This document shows, piece by piece, positions 42,937 through 52,018 of a stretch of DNA of 64,000 bases. The notes under the pieces were generated by a model. It was given only the letters and a program-made list of their open reading frames with translations, was not told the origin of the DNA and searched no databases. How positions within the stretch are numbered: position 1 is the stretch's first letter; every line of letters starts with the position of its first letter. The stretch is from Microbacterium sp. MYb72. GTDB taxonomy: Bacteria > Actinomycetota > Actinomycetes > Actinomycetales > Microbacteriaceae. The DNA is taken from the NCBI RefSeq assembly GCF_002979415.1, contig NZ_PCOT01000018.1, positions 18,370-82,369 of the forward strand, read 5' to 3'. Both the position numbers and the translations under genes were made by a program.

Positions 42937-43794
42937 TCAGCCGAGCACGGCATCGAGGAGCGGATGCAGGTGTCTCGTGCCGAGCACCGTCGCCGCCGAC
43001 CGCGCCCCGGCTGCCAGCGCCTCCGGAACCGCAGCGCCCGACAGCCGCGCGTCGAGGACGCCCGCGAGGAACGCGTCGCCCGCGCCGTTCGTGTCGACCA
43101 CGTCAACGGGCTCCGCCGCCACACGGTGCTCGACGCCATCGGCATCCACCCCGACCGCACCGTCAGCGCCGAGGGTGCACACTGCGAGTCCAGCGCCGCG
43201 ATCGATGCACGAGCGCAGGAAGGCGACAGGATCGGCGAGCCTGTCGGCATTGCAGAAGACGGCATCCGCCGCCTCCAGGAAGGGCCGGTGGAACTCCGCC
43301 TCGCCGTCGTAGTCGTGCACGTCGACCCAGAGCGGTCGTCCGCTCTCTCGGGCGAGGGGCAGCATCCGCAGCGGCTCGGCGGCGAGATCGAGCACGATCG
43401 CATCGGCTGCGGCCATCGCGGCGCGCAGCTCGTCGTCATGGTCGCCCTCGGTGGCGGCGGGGGTCGAGAGATACAGCGAGACCCGCGCGCCCGCTCGGGT
43501 CATCAGGTTGATGTGGCGTTCGGTCGTACCGATCCCCCAGCGCACCGGTACTCCGGCAGCGTTCAGCGCGGCGCGCACACGGTCTCCGTGCTCGTCAGCC
43601 CCCGCCTGCGCGCAGAGCAGCACGGAGCGACCGAGCCCGGTGAGACTCAGCGCCTTCCCCGCGCTGGTGCCGCCGACGGTGTCCCAGCTCGCCTCGGCGA
43701 ACTGCATGTGCGGCACCGGTTCGGGGAGCCTGTCGAGCACCACGATCGAGTTCCAGGATGCGGGACCGGCGATCACGACGGAGGCGGAGGACAT
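42937..43794 (-). CDS. PfkB family carbohydrate/nucleoside kinase
   Basis: Ribokinase-like kinase of 285 residues, with the substrate-binding double glycine in TVGGTSAGKALSL and the catalytic anion-hole motif DTNGAGDAFLAG near the C-terminus. Substrate could be ribose, a nucleoside (adenosine, pseudouridine) or another sugar. It is the last gene of a long minus-strand run for nucleoside import and breakdown, which favours a pentose or nucleoside. The start at 43794 was chosen as the methionine directly before the first strand (SSASVVIAGP). Confidence 0.83.
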   Translation of the reverse strand: MSSASVVIAGPASWNSIVVLDRLPEPVPHMQFAEASWDTVGGTSAGKALSLTGLGRSVLLCAQAGADEHGDRVRAALNAAGVPVRWGIGTTERHINLMTRAGARVSLYLSTPAATEGDHDDELRAAMAAADAIVLDLAAEPLRMLPLARESGRPLWVDVHDYDGEAEFHRPFLEAADAVFCNADRLADPVAFLRSCIDRGAGLAVCTLGADGAVGVDADGVEHRVAAEPVDVVDTNGAGDAFLAGVLDARLSGAAVPEALAAGARSAATVLGTRHLHPLLDAVLG

Positions 43795-43821
43795 GCCCCC
43801 ATCCTGCCGCAGCGGGCGCAC

Positions 43822-44925
43822 TCAGCCGATGCGCTTGATCAGCGAGTCCACCGTCATCCCGTAGTCGATCCGCACCACCGGCAGCGCGAGCTTGTCGGTG
43901 CCGATCCCCACGAGTCCCGGCTCGATGGTGCGGGCCATCTCGTAGCCCGCCTGCGTCACGCCCTGCTTCGCCGTGTCGTTGTAGTGCCCGTACGGATAGG
44001 CGATCACCTGACGCACGCCGAGGATGTCCCCCGAGGTGTTGAGATCGGCGGCGATCTGATCCGCCGTCCAGTTGACCATGCGACCCTTGCCGTTGTCGCC
44101 GGCCTGATGCATGTCGTGGGTGTGCGAGCGCCGCTGCACGTAGATCGACGGAGCGGGGTCCTGGCGATAGGCCGTGATCATGAACGACGTCGACAGCAGC
44201 TTGTACTTGTCGATCACCGGGACGGCCAGATCGAACCAGGTCTGGTCGGCGTCATCGTCGGTGATGATCACGGAGCGCGCAGGCAGATAGAGCTTCCCGT
44301 CGATGAAGGCGCTGAGCTCATCCCACGTGGGGAGGTAGAAGCCGGTCGTCGCGATGTGGTTCATCTGCGCGTCGAAGTCGCCGATGTACGCGTAGTTGCC
44401 GCGCAGCCAGCCCTTCTCCCCCTCGGGGTTCGCCGTGAACTGGTGGTACATGAGGATCGGGATCTTCGCGTTCTCCGCGACGTTCTCCTCCGGCGTCTTC
44501 CACGAGGCGAACAGCTCGACCTGCTGGTCGGTACAGACCACGGGATCGGCGCCGTTCACGCGGGCCGCCGGGTCGAACGCCGCCGCTGCTGCCGCCGTGG
44601 GGTACCAGCCGGCGAACACCTTCCCCTCGATCGCCGGGATCGGGAGGTTCTGATACAGCGCTGCCTGCGACTGCAGCAGGGGATCGGCCGGCGCGCCCTC
44701 TCCCGAGAACGTCACCGCGCACGCCTGCGGATCGTCGGCATCGGCGACCAGCTGCTGGGCAGGGGTGAGCGGATGCTCGATCACCCCTGCCTCCGCGCGC
44801 GGAACGGGCTCCTCGGGAGCGCGACCAGCGATCCAGGCGTAGGCCCCGGCCGCTCCCCCTCCCAGGAGCACCACCGCGGTGATGATGAATACGACGACCT
44901 TGCGCTTGCGCTTCCCCCCGGCCAT
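43822..44925 (-). CDS. Membrane-anchored polysaccharide deacetylase
   Basis: A 367-residue NodB-type carbohydrate esterase 4 protein. A short Lys/Arg-rich N-terminus precedes one membrane helix (VVVFIITAVVLLGGGAAGAY), so the enzyme faces outside. Motifs of the deacetylase barrel: ILMYHQF, VIITDDDADQTWF (usual TFDDG has TDDDAD) and HTHDMH with the metal-binding His residues, then AYPYGHYND. It probably trims N-acetyl groups from a cell-wall or surface glycan. It lies 6 bp behind add in an otherwise nucleoside-related operon; that link is unexplained. Confidence 0.85.
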   Translation of the reverse strand: MAGGKRKRKVVVFIITAVVLLGGGAAGAYAWIAGRAPEEPVPRAEAGVIEHPLTPAQQLVADADDPQACAVTFSGEGAPADPLLQSQAALYQNLPIPAIEGKVFAGWYPTAAAAAAFDPAARVNGADPVVCTDQQVELFASWKTPEENVAENAKIPILMYHQFTANPEGEKGWLRGNYAYIGDFDAQMNHIATTGFYLPTWDELSAFIDGKLYLPARSVIITDDDADQTWFDLAVPVIDKYKLLSTSFMITAYRQDPAPSIYVQRRSHTHDMHQAGDNGKGRMVNWTADQIAADLNTSGDILGVRQVIAYPYGHYNDTAKQGVTQAGYEMARTIEPGLVGIGTDKLALPVVRIDYGMTVDSLIKRIG

Positions 44926-44931
44926 CGTGAT

Positions 44932-46047
44932 CTAGATGTCGAAGCCTTCGGCGATCATCTCGACGAGCTCTTCCCGCTCCTCGACCGGGAGGAAGGCCGC
45001 AGCAGCGGCGTTGAACTGGAAGGTCTCCAGGTCGTCGAGGTCGTACTCGAAGGCCTCGACGAGCAGGGCCAGCTCACGGGTGAGCGAGGTGGCGCTCATG
45101 GTGCGGTTGTCGACGTTCACCGTCACGGCGAAGCCGAGCTGGTAGAGCAGATCGAAGGGGTGGTCGGCGAGCGTCCTGCCCCACTTCTCGATCGCGCCGG
45201 TCTGCAGGTTCGACGAGGGCGAGAGCTCGAGCGGGATCTCGCGATCGCGCACCCAGCGGGCGAGGTCGCCGAACTGCACCTGCACCTCGTCACCCTCCTC
45301 CGTGATCACCTCGAGGTCCTCGGCGATGCGCACGCCGTGACCGAGGCGCAGCGCGCGGCCGTCGAGCAGCGCAGAGCGGATCGACGCGAGACCGGCCGCC
45401 TCTCCGGCATGCACGGTGACCGGGAAGAAGTTCTCGGCGAGGTAGTCGAAGGCCGCACGGTGGTTGGACGGCGGGAAGCCGTCCTCCGGACCGGCGATGT
45501 CGAAGCCCACGGCCCCGCGACCGCGGAAGTCCACCGCGAGCTCTGCGATCTCACGCGCACGGTCGGTGTGCCGCATCGCGGTGATCAGCTGGCCGACGCG
45601 GATGCTGCGACCCGCGCGGTCGACGGCGTCCTCGCCCTCCTCGATGCCCTGCTGCACGGCCTCGACGGTCTGCTCCAGCGTGAGGCCGCGCGCGAGATGC
45701 TGCTCCGGCGCCCAGCGGACCTCGCCGTAGATGACGCCGTCGGCCGCCAGGTCCTGCACGAACTCGCGGGCGACCCTGGTCAGGCCCTCCTGCGTCTGCA
45801 TGACGGCGGTCGTGAGGTCGAAGGTCTTCAGGTACTCGACGAGCGACCCGGAGTCGCTCTTCGTCGCGAACCACTTCCCGAGTTCGACGGGGCTGCTCTC
45901 CGGCACCTCGAGCCCGATGGCATCCGCGAGCTCGATGATGGTGGCCGGGCGCAGAGCGCCGTCGAGGTGGTCGTGCAGCGACACCTTCGGCAGGCTGCGC
46001 AGTGACGCTCCCTGAATGGAGACGTCGCCGTTCGCGTCGATCGACAT
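44932..46047 (-). CDS. add: Adenosine deaminase
   Basis: Zinc hydrolase converting (deoxy)adenosine to (deoxy)inosine for PunA. The 371 residues have KVSLHDHLDGAL (Zn ligands H25, H27), VTVHAGEAAG, the catalytic-His region LGHGVR, SPSSNLQTGA and the final ligand in VTVNVDNRTMSAT. GAGAGGAA is the ribosome-binding site. An internal promoter box TAGCCT (46082-46087) allows separate expression of add and downstream genes. Confidence 0.95.
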   Translation of the reverse strand: MSIDANGDVSIQGASLRSLPKVSLHDHLDGALRPATIIELADAIGLEVPESSPVELGKWFATKSDSGSLVEYLKTFDLTTAVMQTQEGLTRVAREFVQDLAADGVIYGEVRWAPEQHLARGLTLEQTVEAVQQGIEEGEDAVDRAGRSIRVGQLITAMRHTDRAREIAELAVDFRGRGAVGFDIAGPEDGFPPSNHRAAFDYLAENFFPVTVHAGEAAGLASIRSALLDGRALRLGHGVRIAEDLEVITEEGDEVQVQFGDLARWVRDREIPLELSPSSNLQTGAIEKWGRTLADHPFDLLYQLGFAVTVNVDNRTMSATSLTRELALLVEAFEYDLDDLETFQFNAAAAAFLPVEEREELVEMIAEGFDI

Positions 46048-46081
46048 GGAAGTTCCTCTCGGTCGCAGGTTCGCTCTGTAC

Positions 46082-46087
46082 AGGCTA
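46082..46087 (-). promoter_or_regulatory. Internal -10 box before add
   Basis: TAGCCT in the 51-bp deoA-add gap. It would give a leader of about 28 nt that includes the add ribosome-binding site. Confidence 0.4.
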
Positions 46088-46098
46088 GCGGTCGGCGC

Positions 46099-47391
46099 TC
46101 AGGCCGTGATGCGCTCGCGCACGATCGGGCCGGAGGCCGGAGCCTCGTCGCCGATCTCCCACGAGCCCGCAAGAGCCTCGAGCGCGCGGGGGAACCGCGC
46201 CTCGTCGGCCGCGGACAGCGTGAACAGCGGCTGCCCCGCCACGACACGGTCACCGGGCTTGGCGTGCAGATCGATGCCCGCCTCGAAGACCACGGGGTCC
46301 TCGGCCCTGGCACGGCCGGCGCCGAGACGCCACGCGGCGATCCCGAACGGGAGCGCATCCATGCGCGACACGACGCCGTCGGCGTCCGCCGTGACGACGT
46401 GCGTCTCGCGAGCGGTCGGCAGCGCGGCATCCGGGTCGCCGTCCTGGGCGCGGATCATCGCCTTCCAGCTGTCCATCGCACGTCCGTCGTCGAGCGCCTT
46501 CTCCACATCGGCATCCGGCTGTCCGGCGAGGGCGAGCATCTCCTTGGCCAGGGCGATGGTGAGCTCACGCACGTCGGAGGGGCCGCCGCCGGCGAGCACC
46601 TCGACCGATTCGCGCACCTCGCTGGCGTTGCCGATCGCGAGTCCGAGGGGCACATTCATGTCGGTCAGCAGCGCCGTGGTCGCCACGCCGGAGTCGGTGC
46701 CCAGCGCGACCATCGTGCGGGCCAGCTCGCGGGCGCGGTCGATGTCCTGCATGAAGGCGCCGGAACCGAACTTCACGTCCAGCACCAGAGCATCGGTGCC
46801 CTCGGCGATCTTCTTCGACATGATGCTCGACGCGATCAGCGGGATCGCCTCGACGGTGCCGGTGACGTCGCGCAGGGCGTAGAGCTTCTTGTCGGCGGGG
46901 GCGAGGCCGGAGCCCGCCGCGCAGATCACGGCGCCGACGTCGCTCTGCATCTGCGCGAACATCTCCTCGTTGCTGAGCGCCGCGCGCCAGCCGGGGATCG
47001 ACTCGAGCTTGTCGAGCGTGCCGCCCGTGTGGCCGAGACCGCGTCCGGAGAGCTGCGGCACCGCGACGCCGAACACGGCGACGAGAGGGGCGAGCGGAAG
47101 GGTGATCTTGTCGCCGACGCCGCCGGTGGAGTGCTTGTCGACGGTCTTCTTGCCCAGGCTCGCGAAGCTCATGCGCTCCCCCGTGGCGATCATCGCGTCG
47201 GTCAGCACCCGGATCTCGTCGCGCTCCATGCCGCGCTGGAACACGGCCATCGCGAACGACGCCATCTGCGCGTCGGACACGTAGCCGCGGGTGTAGGCGT
47301 CGACCATCCAGCGCAGCGCCGGCTCGGGGACGACCCCGCCGTCGCGCTTCGCGCGGATCACGTCGACGGCGTCGAAGGGCTCAACAGACAT
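46099..47391 (-). CDS. deoA: Thymidine phosphorylase
   Basis: Phosphorolyses thymidine/deoxyuridine to base and deoxyribose-1-phosphate. The 430-residue pyrimidine-nucleoside phosphorylase fold shows FDAVDVIRAKRDGG, the signature KTVDKHSTGGVGDKITLPL, LSGRGLGHTGGTLDKLES and KFGSGAFM. It is coupled to cdd by TGATG. Deoxyuridine made by Cdd is its natural substrate. Confidence 0.96.
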   Translation of the reverse strand: MSVEPFDAVDVIRAKRDGGVVPEPALRWMVDAYTRGYVSDAQMASFAMAVFQRGMERDEIRVLTDAMIATGERMSFASLGKKTVDKHSTGGVGDKITLPLAPLVAVFGVAVPQLSGRGLGHTGGTLDKLESIPGWRAALSNEEMFAQMQSDVGAVICAAGSGLAPADKKLYALRDVTGTVEAIPLIASSIMSKKIAEGTDALVLDVKFGSGAFMQDIDRARELARTMVALGTDSGVATTALLTDMNVPLGLAIGNASEVRESVEVLAGGGPSDVRELTIALAKEMLALAGQPDADVEKALDDGRAMDSWKAMIRAQDGDPDAALPTARETHVVTADADGVVSRMDALPFGIAAWRLGAGRARAEDPVVFEAGIDLHAKPGDRVVAGQPLFTLSAADEARFPRALEALAGSWEIGDEAPASGPIVRERITA

Positions 47392-47789
47392 CAGCGAACG
47401 TCCTCAAGGTCTCGGGGGCCGAATGCATCCGGCAGTACTTCATCGATGGTGCGGATGCCGGAGACGGTCTCCAGGAGCATCCCGGGCATGGCGTGCTCGA
47501 ACAGCAGCTGGCGGCAGCGGCCGCACGGCATGATCGTCTCGCCGTCGTTGTTGACGCACACGAAGGCGACGAGCTTGCCGCCGCCCGACATGTGCAGGTC
47601 GCCGACCAGCGCGCACTCCGCGCACAGAGTCACTCCGTAGGAGGCGTTCTCGACGTTGCATCCGGCGACGACCCTGCCGTCGCTGACCAGTGCGGCGGCG
47701 CCGACCCGGTAGCGCGAGTACGGCGCGTACGCCTTCGCCATGGCATCCGTCGCGACCTGTCTCAGGTCGTCCCAGTCGATGTCGGTCAT
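47391..47789 (-). CDS. cdd: Cytidine deaminase
   Basis: Zinc enzyme deaminating (deoxy)cytidine to (deoxy)uridine. The 132 residues carry the zinc/catalytic residues C56-A-E58 in TLCAECAL and PCGRCRQ (C89, C92), plus GCNVENASYG for the sugar. Tetrameric short type. AGGAGAG sits upstream of its ATG, and it lies 7 bp behind the permease gene, so import and catabolism share one transcript. Confidence 0.96.
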   Translation of the reverse strand: MTDIDWDDLRQVATDAMAKAYAPYSRYRVGAAALVSDGRVVAGCNVENASYGVTLCAECALVGDLHMSGGGKLVAFVCVNNDGETIMPCGRCRQLLFEHAMPGMLLETVSGIRTIDEVLPDAFGPRDLEDVR

Positions 47790-47796
47790 GTCTCTC

Positions 47797-49083
47797 CTAG
47801 GACTTGATGTACGGCTTGCCGTCGGCGGCAGGGGCCTTGATCTGTCCGGCGAACCCGGCGACCGCGAGCAACGTCACCACGTAGGGCAGCATCAGCATGA
47901 ACTCGCCGGGGATCGGCGTCTTCAGGATCGAGAGCAGGTTCTGGAGGTTCGTCGCGAAACCGAACAGCAGGGCAGCGAGCGTCGCGCGGATCGGGTCCCA
48001 CCGACCGAAGATCACCGCGGCGAGGGCGATGAATCCGAGGCCAGCGGTCATGTCCTTGCCGAACTGCGGCACGGAGACGAGCGTGAAGTACGCGCCACCC
48101 ATGCCGGCGATCGCACCCGCCAGCAGCACGTTCCAGAACCGGGTCGGATTCACCTTGATGCCCACGGTGTCGGCCGCCTGCGGGTGCTCACCCACGGCGC
48201 GCAGCCGCAGACCCCACCTGGTGCGGTACAGGCCCCACGCGACGACGGCGACGGTGATGAACATCAGATACCCGATGAACGTCTGATTGAAGAGCACCGG
48301 CCCGATGATCGGGATGTCGCTCAGCAACGGGATCTCGATGCGCGGGAAGCGCACCGGGGTGTTCAGCGCCGCCTCGTTGGGTGCGAGCAGCGCGCCGTAG
48401 AGGAATCCGGTGAGGCCCGTGACCAAAACGTTGAGCACGACGCCGACGATGACCTGCTCGACGAGGTACTTGATGGCGAACGCGGCGAGCACGCTGGCCA
48501 CCAGGACGCCGCCGATCATCGCGCCGACCAGACCGACGAACGGGTTCCCGGTGATGCTGGAGAGCAACGCGGCGGAGAACGCGCCGAGGAGCAGCTGCCC
48601 CTCGATCGCCACGTTCACGACCCCGGCACGCTCGCCGATCACTCCGCCGAGCGCACCGAACACCAGCGGCACCGACAGCGACACCGCTCCGAACAGCAGG
48701 CTCGTGACAGGCACGAGGCCACCGGCGGCTGCCCAGACGAGGAACGCGAAGACCGCGAGCACGCTGAACGCGATCACCAGCCAGAGCGAGGGATCGCGGT
48801 ACGTCCACGCCCCCAGGAACGCCCCGACCGTCAGCACCACAAGGACGCCGAAGACGACCCAGAACGTCGACGCGGTCGGGAGAGCCACGTCCGGCAGCGC
48901 GAGCGCAGAGGACTGGTCGGAGAGGCGGAACGTGCTGATGCCGTCACGCGGCACGAGCAGGAACAGGAGTGCGAGGAGCACGGTGGCTCCGGCCAGCACG
49001 ATCGGCGCCTTGAGGTGCCGCTCTTTCACGGTCGCCAGCTGCACAGTGCCGTCGGAGGCCTGGGTCTGCACGAGGGACATCAT
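47797..49083 (-). CDS. Nucleoside ABC transporter permease 2 (BMP-type system)
   Basis: Second membrane subunit of a PnrA/BMP-type nucleoside importer, 428 residues and about ten helices. The conserved region GERAGVVNVAIEGQLLLGAF and the later RAVGEHPQAADTVGI (coupling helix that contacts the ATPase) mark the LIV/ribose-type permease family (YufQ/NupQ-like). An N-terminal extension with extra helices precedes the family domain. The first ATG overlaps the stop of permease 1 by ATGA. Confidence 0.9.
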   Translation of the reverse strand: MMSLVQTQASDGTVQLATVKERHLKAPIVLAGATVLLALLFLLVPRDGISTFRLSDQSSALALPDVALPTASTFWVVFGVLVVLTVGAFLGAWTYRDPSLWLVIAFSVLAVFAFLVWAAAGGLVPVTSLLFGAVSLSVPLVFGALGGVIGERAGVVNVAIEGQLLLGAFSAALLSSITGNPFVGLVGAMIGGVLVASVLAAFAIKYLVEQVIVGVVLNVLVTGLTGFLYGALLAPNEAALNTPVRFPRIEIPLLSDIPIIGPVLFNQTFIGYLMFITVAVVAWGLYRTRWGLRLRAVGEHPQAADTVGIKVNPTRFWNVLLAGAIAGMGGAYFTLVSVPQFGKDMTAGLGFIALAAVIFGRWDPIRATLAALLFGFATNLQNLLSILKTPIPGEFMLMLPYVVTLLAVAGFAGQIKAPAADGKPYIKS

Positions 49084-50399
49084 GCCGCCACCGCCTTCTT
49101 CGCGGCCTTGGCTCTGAGCCTCGCCGCCTTCTCGATATCGGTCTTCGGGAGGAAGAACACCGTGCGCAGCAGCGGCGGCGCAGCGATGAACAGCACAACG
49201 AGCGACTGCACGACGAGCACGATGTCGACCGGGATGTCCTGCGCCTGCATGGAGAAGGATCCTGCCTTGAGCGCGCCGAACAGGATGCCGGCGGCGAACG
49301 TGCCCCACGCGCGACTGCGTCCGAGCAGGGCGACGGTGATCGCGTCGAAGCCGATGCCGGCGTCGATGGTCTCGGTGACACCCGTGGTGACCGCGCCCTG
49401 GACCTGGTTCATACCTGCGAGACCCGCGAGACCACCGGCGAAGAGCATCGCGTAGACGTAGATGCGCTGCACGCTGATGCCAGCGGCGCGCGCGGCGTGC
49501 GGGTTCTCACCCACCGCGCGCATGCGCATGCCGAGCGACGAGCGCTCGATGAGCCACCAGACGAACAGGGTCGCTACGATCACGATGACGAAACCGAAGT
49601 CGAGCAACGGGAACTGCGGTCCCAGCAGCGTCGGGAACTGCGCGCTCTCCGGCGTGGCCGAACCGAGCGCCTGATTCGTGCCCGGCTTCTGGAGCAGGCC
49701 GGGGGTGCGGATCATCCAGAGCAGCAGGTAATACGCGATGTAGTTGAGCATGATCGTGAGGATCACCTCGTGTGCACCCGTGCGTGCCTTGATCAGGCCC
49801 GCGATGGCGCCCCAGAGCGCGCCGCCCGCGATACCGACAATCAGCGTCACCGGGATGTGCAGCCAGATCGGCAGGTCGAGCGAGAACGTCAGCAGAGCCG
49901 CGACAGCGACACCGATGAGCATCTGCCCACGGGCGCCGATGTTGAACAGGCCGACGCGGAACGCCAGCGCGACGCCGAGGCCGGCTGCGATGAGCGGCGC
50001 GGCGAAGCCGAGGGTGTTCGTCAGGGGGCGGATCTGCGCCGCGAAGTCCGCGCCGCGGGCGTTGAAGATCGCCCCGCGGAACAGCGCCTCGTACCCGTTG
50101 TACACAGCGTTCCAGGCGGCGACGAACGTGTCACCGGGCTGGGCGAAGAAGTAGACCGATGCCGCCTGCACGTCCTCGTTCGTCACCGCGATCAGGATGC
50201 CGCCCACGATGAGCGCCAGGATGATCGCGAGGATCGTCGTCACGGCACTGCCGCGGAGGATCTCCTTGAGGATGACATTGCCGCGCGGGGGCGGCGGCAC
50301 ATCGGACGGGTCGCGCGGGACCGTTCCGGTGCTCGTGCCGAGTTCCTGCGGCGGGATCCGCTTGGTCACATCTCCTGCGCCGGGTGTCGCTCCGCTCAT
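49080..50399 (-). CDS. Nucleoside ABC transporter permease 1 (BMP-type system)
   Basis: First membrane subunit, 439 residues, YufP/NupP-like. A Pro/Thr-rich cytoplasmic N-terminus leads into about ten helices. RVGLFNIGARGQMLIGVAVA and the coupling segment RAVGENPHAARAAGI match the partner permease and the family. A Lys/Ala-rich C-terminus follows. Overlaps with the ATPase gene upstream and permease 2 downstream are both ATGA, fixing the stoichiometric translation of the complex. Confidence 0.91.
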   Translation of the reverse strand: MSGATPGAGDVTKRIPPQELGTSTGTVPRDPSDVPPPPRGNVILKEILRGSAVTTILAIILALIVGGILIAVTNEDVQAASVYFFAQPGDTFVAAWNAVYNGYEALFRGAIFNARGADFAAQIRPLTNTLGFAAPLIAAGLGVALAFRVGLFNIGARGQMLIGVAVAALLTFSLDLPIWLHIPVTLIVGIAGGALWGAIAGLIKARTGAHEVILTIMLNYIAYYLLLWMIRTPGLLQKPGTNQALGSATPESAQFPTLLGPQFPLLDFGFVIVIVATLFVWWLIERSSLGMRMRAVGENPHAARAAGISVQRIYVYAMLFAGGLAGLAGMNQVQGAVTTGVTETIDAGIGFDAITVALLGRSRAWGTFAAGILFGALKAGSFSMQAQDIPVDIVLVVQSLVVLFIAAPPLLRTVFFLPKTDIEKAARLRAKAAKKAVAA

Positions 50400-51910
50400 G
50401 CGTCGACCTCTCCTTCGACCGCTCCGGCCATCATGAGTCCGAGCGTCTCCCGAGGCGTGTCCCCGGGGACGATGCCGACGATCGTGCCGCGGTACATGAC
50501 GGCGATCCGATCGGCGAGAGCTGCGACCTCGTCGAGCTCCGTGGAGACGACGATCACGGGCACGCCCGCGTCGCGCGTTTCGATGATGCGCTTGTGGATG
50601 AACTCGATCGAGCCGACGTCCACTCCGCGGGTGGGCTGCGCCGCGACGAGAAGGCGCAGATCGCGGCTCATCTCCCTGGCGATGACGACCTTCTGCTGGT
50701 TTCCGCCGGACAGCGTGCCCGCGGGGGTCTCCGGACCCTGCGTGCGGATGTCGTACTCGGTGATGCGGGCGCGGGCGAACTCGTCGAGCGCCCCACGCCG
50801 CAGCGTCCCGGCGCGGCTGAACGCCGGGTCGTCCGAACGGTCGAGGATCAGGTTCTCCGCGACGGAGAACCCGGCCACCAGGCCGTCTTCCGTCCGGTCC
50901 TCCGGCACGAACCCGACACCGGCGTCGAGGATCGCGCGCACGCTCTTGCCGACGAGCTCGTTGCCGTCGAGCTCGATGGTTCCCTCTACACGGGCGGCGA
51001 GACCGACGATGGCCTCCACGAGCTCGGTCTGCCCATTGCCCTGGACGCCCGCGATCGCGAGCACCTCTCCCGGTCGGACGGCGAAGTCGACGCCGTCGAC
51101 AACGATCGCGCCCGTGGACGTCAGCACGCGCAGCGCCTTGACCTCGAACCCGCCTTCGCCCAGGCGCGGCGGCTCCTTGTGAACAGTGAGCTCGACGGCC
51201 CGGCCGACCATGAGCGAAGCGAGCTCCGCGTTGGTCGCGGTCGGGGACGCCTCGCCGACGACGCGGCCGAGACGGACGATGGTGATCTTGTCGGCGACCT
51301 CGCGGACCTCGCGGAGCTTGTGCGTGATGAACACGATCGCCGTGCCCTCGTCGCGCAGCTGACGCATGATGCTCATCAGCTCGTCGGTCTCCTGCGGGGT
51401 GAGCACCGCCGTGGGCTCGTCGAACACGAGCACCTTCGCGTCGCGCGACAGCGCCTTGATGATCTCGACACGTTGCTGAACGCCGACGGGAAGGTCGCCG
51501 ACGAGAGCGTCGGGGTCGATGTCGAAACCGAAGCGTGCCGCCACCGACCGCACGTGCTCACGCGCCTTCGCGATGTCGAGCCTGCCGAGAGCCTTGGTCT
51601 GCTCATGTCCGAGCATCACGTTCTCGGCCACGGTGAACACCGGGACGAGCATGAAGTGCTGGTGGACCATGCCGATCCCCGCAGCCATCGCGTCACCGGG
51701 ACCACGGAAGCGCTGCACCTCGTCATCGAGGAGGATCTCGCCCTCGTCAGCCTGATACAGGCCGTAGAGAACGTTCATGAGGGTGGACTTGCCTGCACCG
51801 TTCTCACCGAGCAGCGCGTGGATCTCACCGGGCTCGACCACCAGATCGATGTGGTCGTTGGCAACGAGGGTGCCGAATCGCTTGGTGATGCCGCGAAGTT
51901 CGAGCTTCAT
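50396..51910 (-). CDS. Nucleoside ABC transporter ATPase (two nucleotide-binding domains)
   Basis: A 504-residue protein with tandem ABC domains, like RbsA or YufO/NupO. NBD1 is complete (GENGAGKST, VGVQQRVEI as signature, VLVFDEPTAVLTP). NBD2 has a degenerate Walker A (AGVQGNGQTEL lacking GKS/T) but a good signature LSGGNQQKVVI, typical for this class. It powers the nucleoside importer formed with the two permeases and the BMP lipoprotein. The start follows AAGGTG at 6 nt. A hairpin separates it from the lipoprotein gene upstream. Confidence 0.94.
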   Translation of the reverse strand: MKLELRGITKRFGTLVANDHIDLVVEPGEIHALLGENGAGKSTLMNVLYGLYQADEGEILLDDEVQRFRGPGDAMAAGIGMVHQHFMLVPVFTVAENVMLGHEQTKALGRLDIAKAREHVRSVAARFGFDIDPDALVGDLPVGVQQRVEIIKALSRDAKVLVFDEPTAVLTPQETDELMSIMRQLRDEGTAIVFITHKLREVREVADKITIVRLGRVVGEASPTATNAELASLMVGRAVELTVHKEPPRLGEGGFEVKALRVLTSTGAIVVDGVDFAVRPGEVLAIAGVQGNGQTELVEAIVGLAARVEGTIELDGNELVGKSVRAILDAGVGFVPEDRTEDGLVAGFSVAENLILDRSDDPAFSRAGTLRRGALDEFARARITEYDIRTQGPETPAGTLSGGNQQKVVIAREMSRDLRLLVAAQPTRGVDVGSIEFIHKRIIETRDAGVPVIVVSTELDEVAALADRIAVMYRGTIVGIVPGDTPRETLGLMMAGAVEGEVDA

Positions 51911-51962
51911 ATCTGCACCTTATCCAGAAGAGTCATCCAGGAGAATCATCGTCTGTCCACGA

Positions 51963-52001
51963 CACGGGGCGAGTGGCAGCTTGCTCACCACTCGCCCCGT
52001 G
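51963..52001 (-). terminator. Hairpin between lipoprotein and ATPase genes
   Basis: A perfect 14-bp stem CACGGGGCGAGTGG/CCACTCGCCCCGTG with an 11-nt loop and no T-tract. Such a hairpin after the binding-protein gene commonly lowers expression of downstream transporter genes relative to the binding protein. Confidence 0.6.
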
Positions 52002-52018
52002 CGGGAACTGCGACGGAA

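Noticed and set aside
42964..46005. A 1013-codon open frame on the plus strand
   Set aside because: Antisense to PfkB, deacetylase and adenosine deaminase genes, which all have clear catalytic motifs. It is Arg/Gly/His-rich with no recognisable feature.
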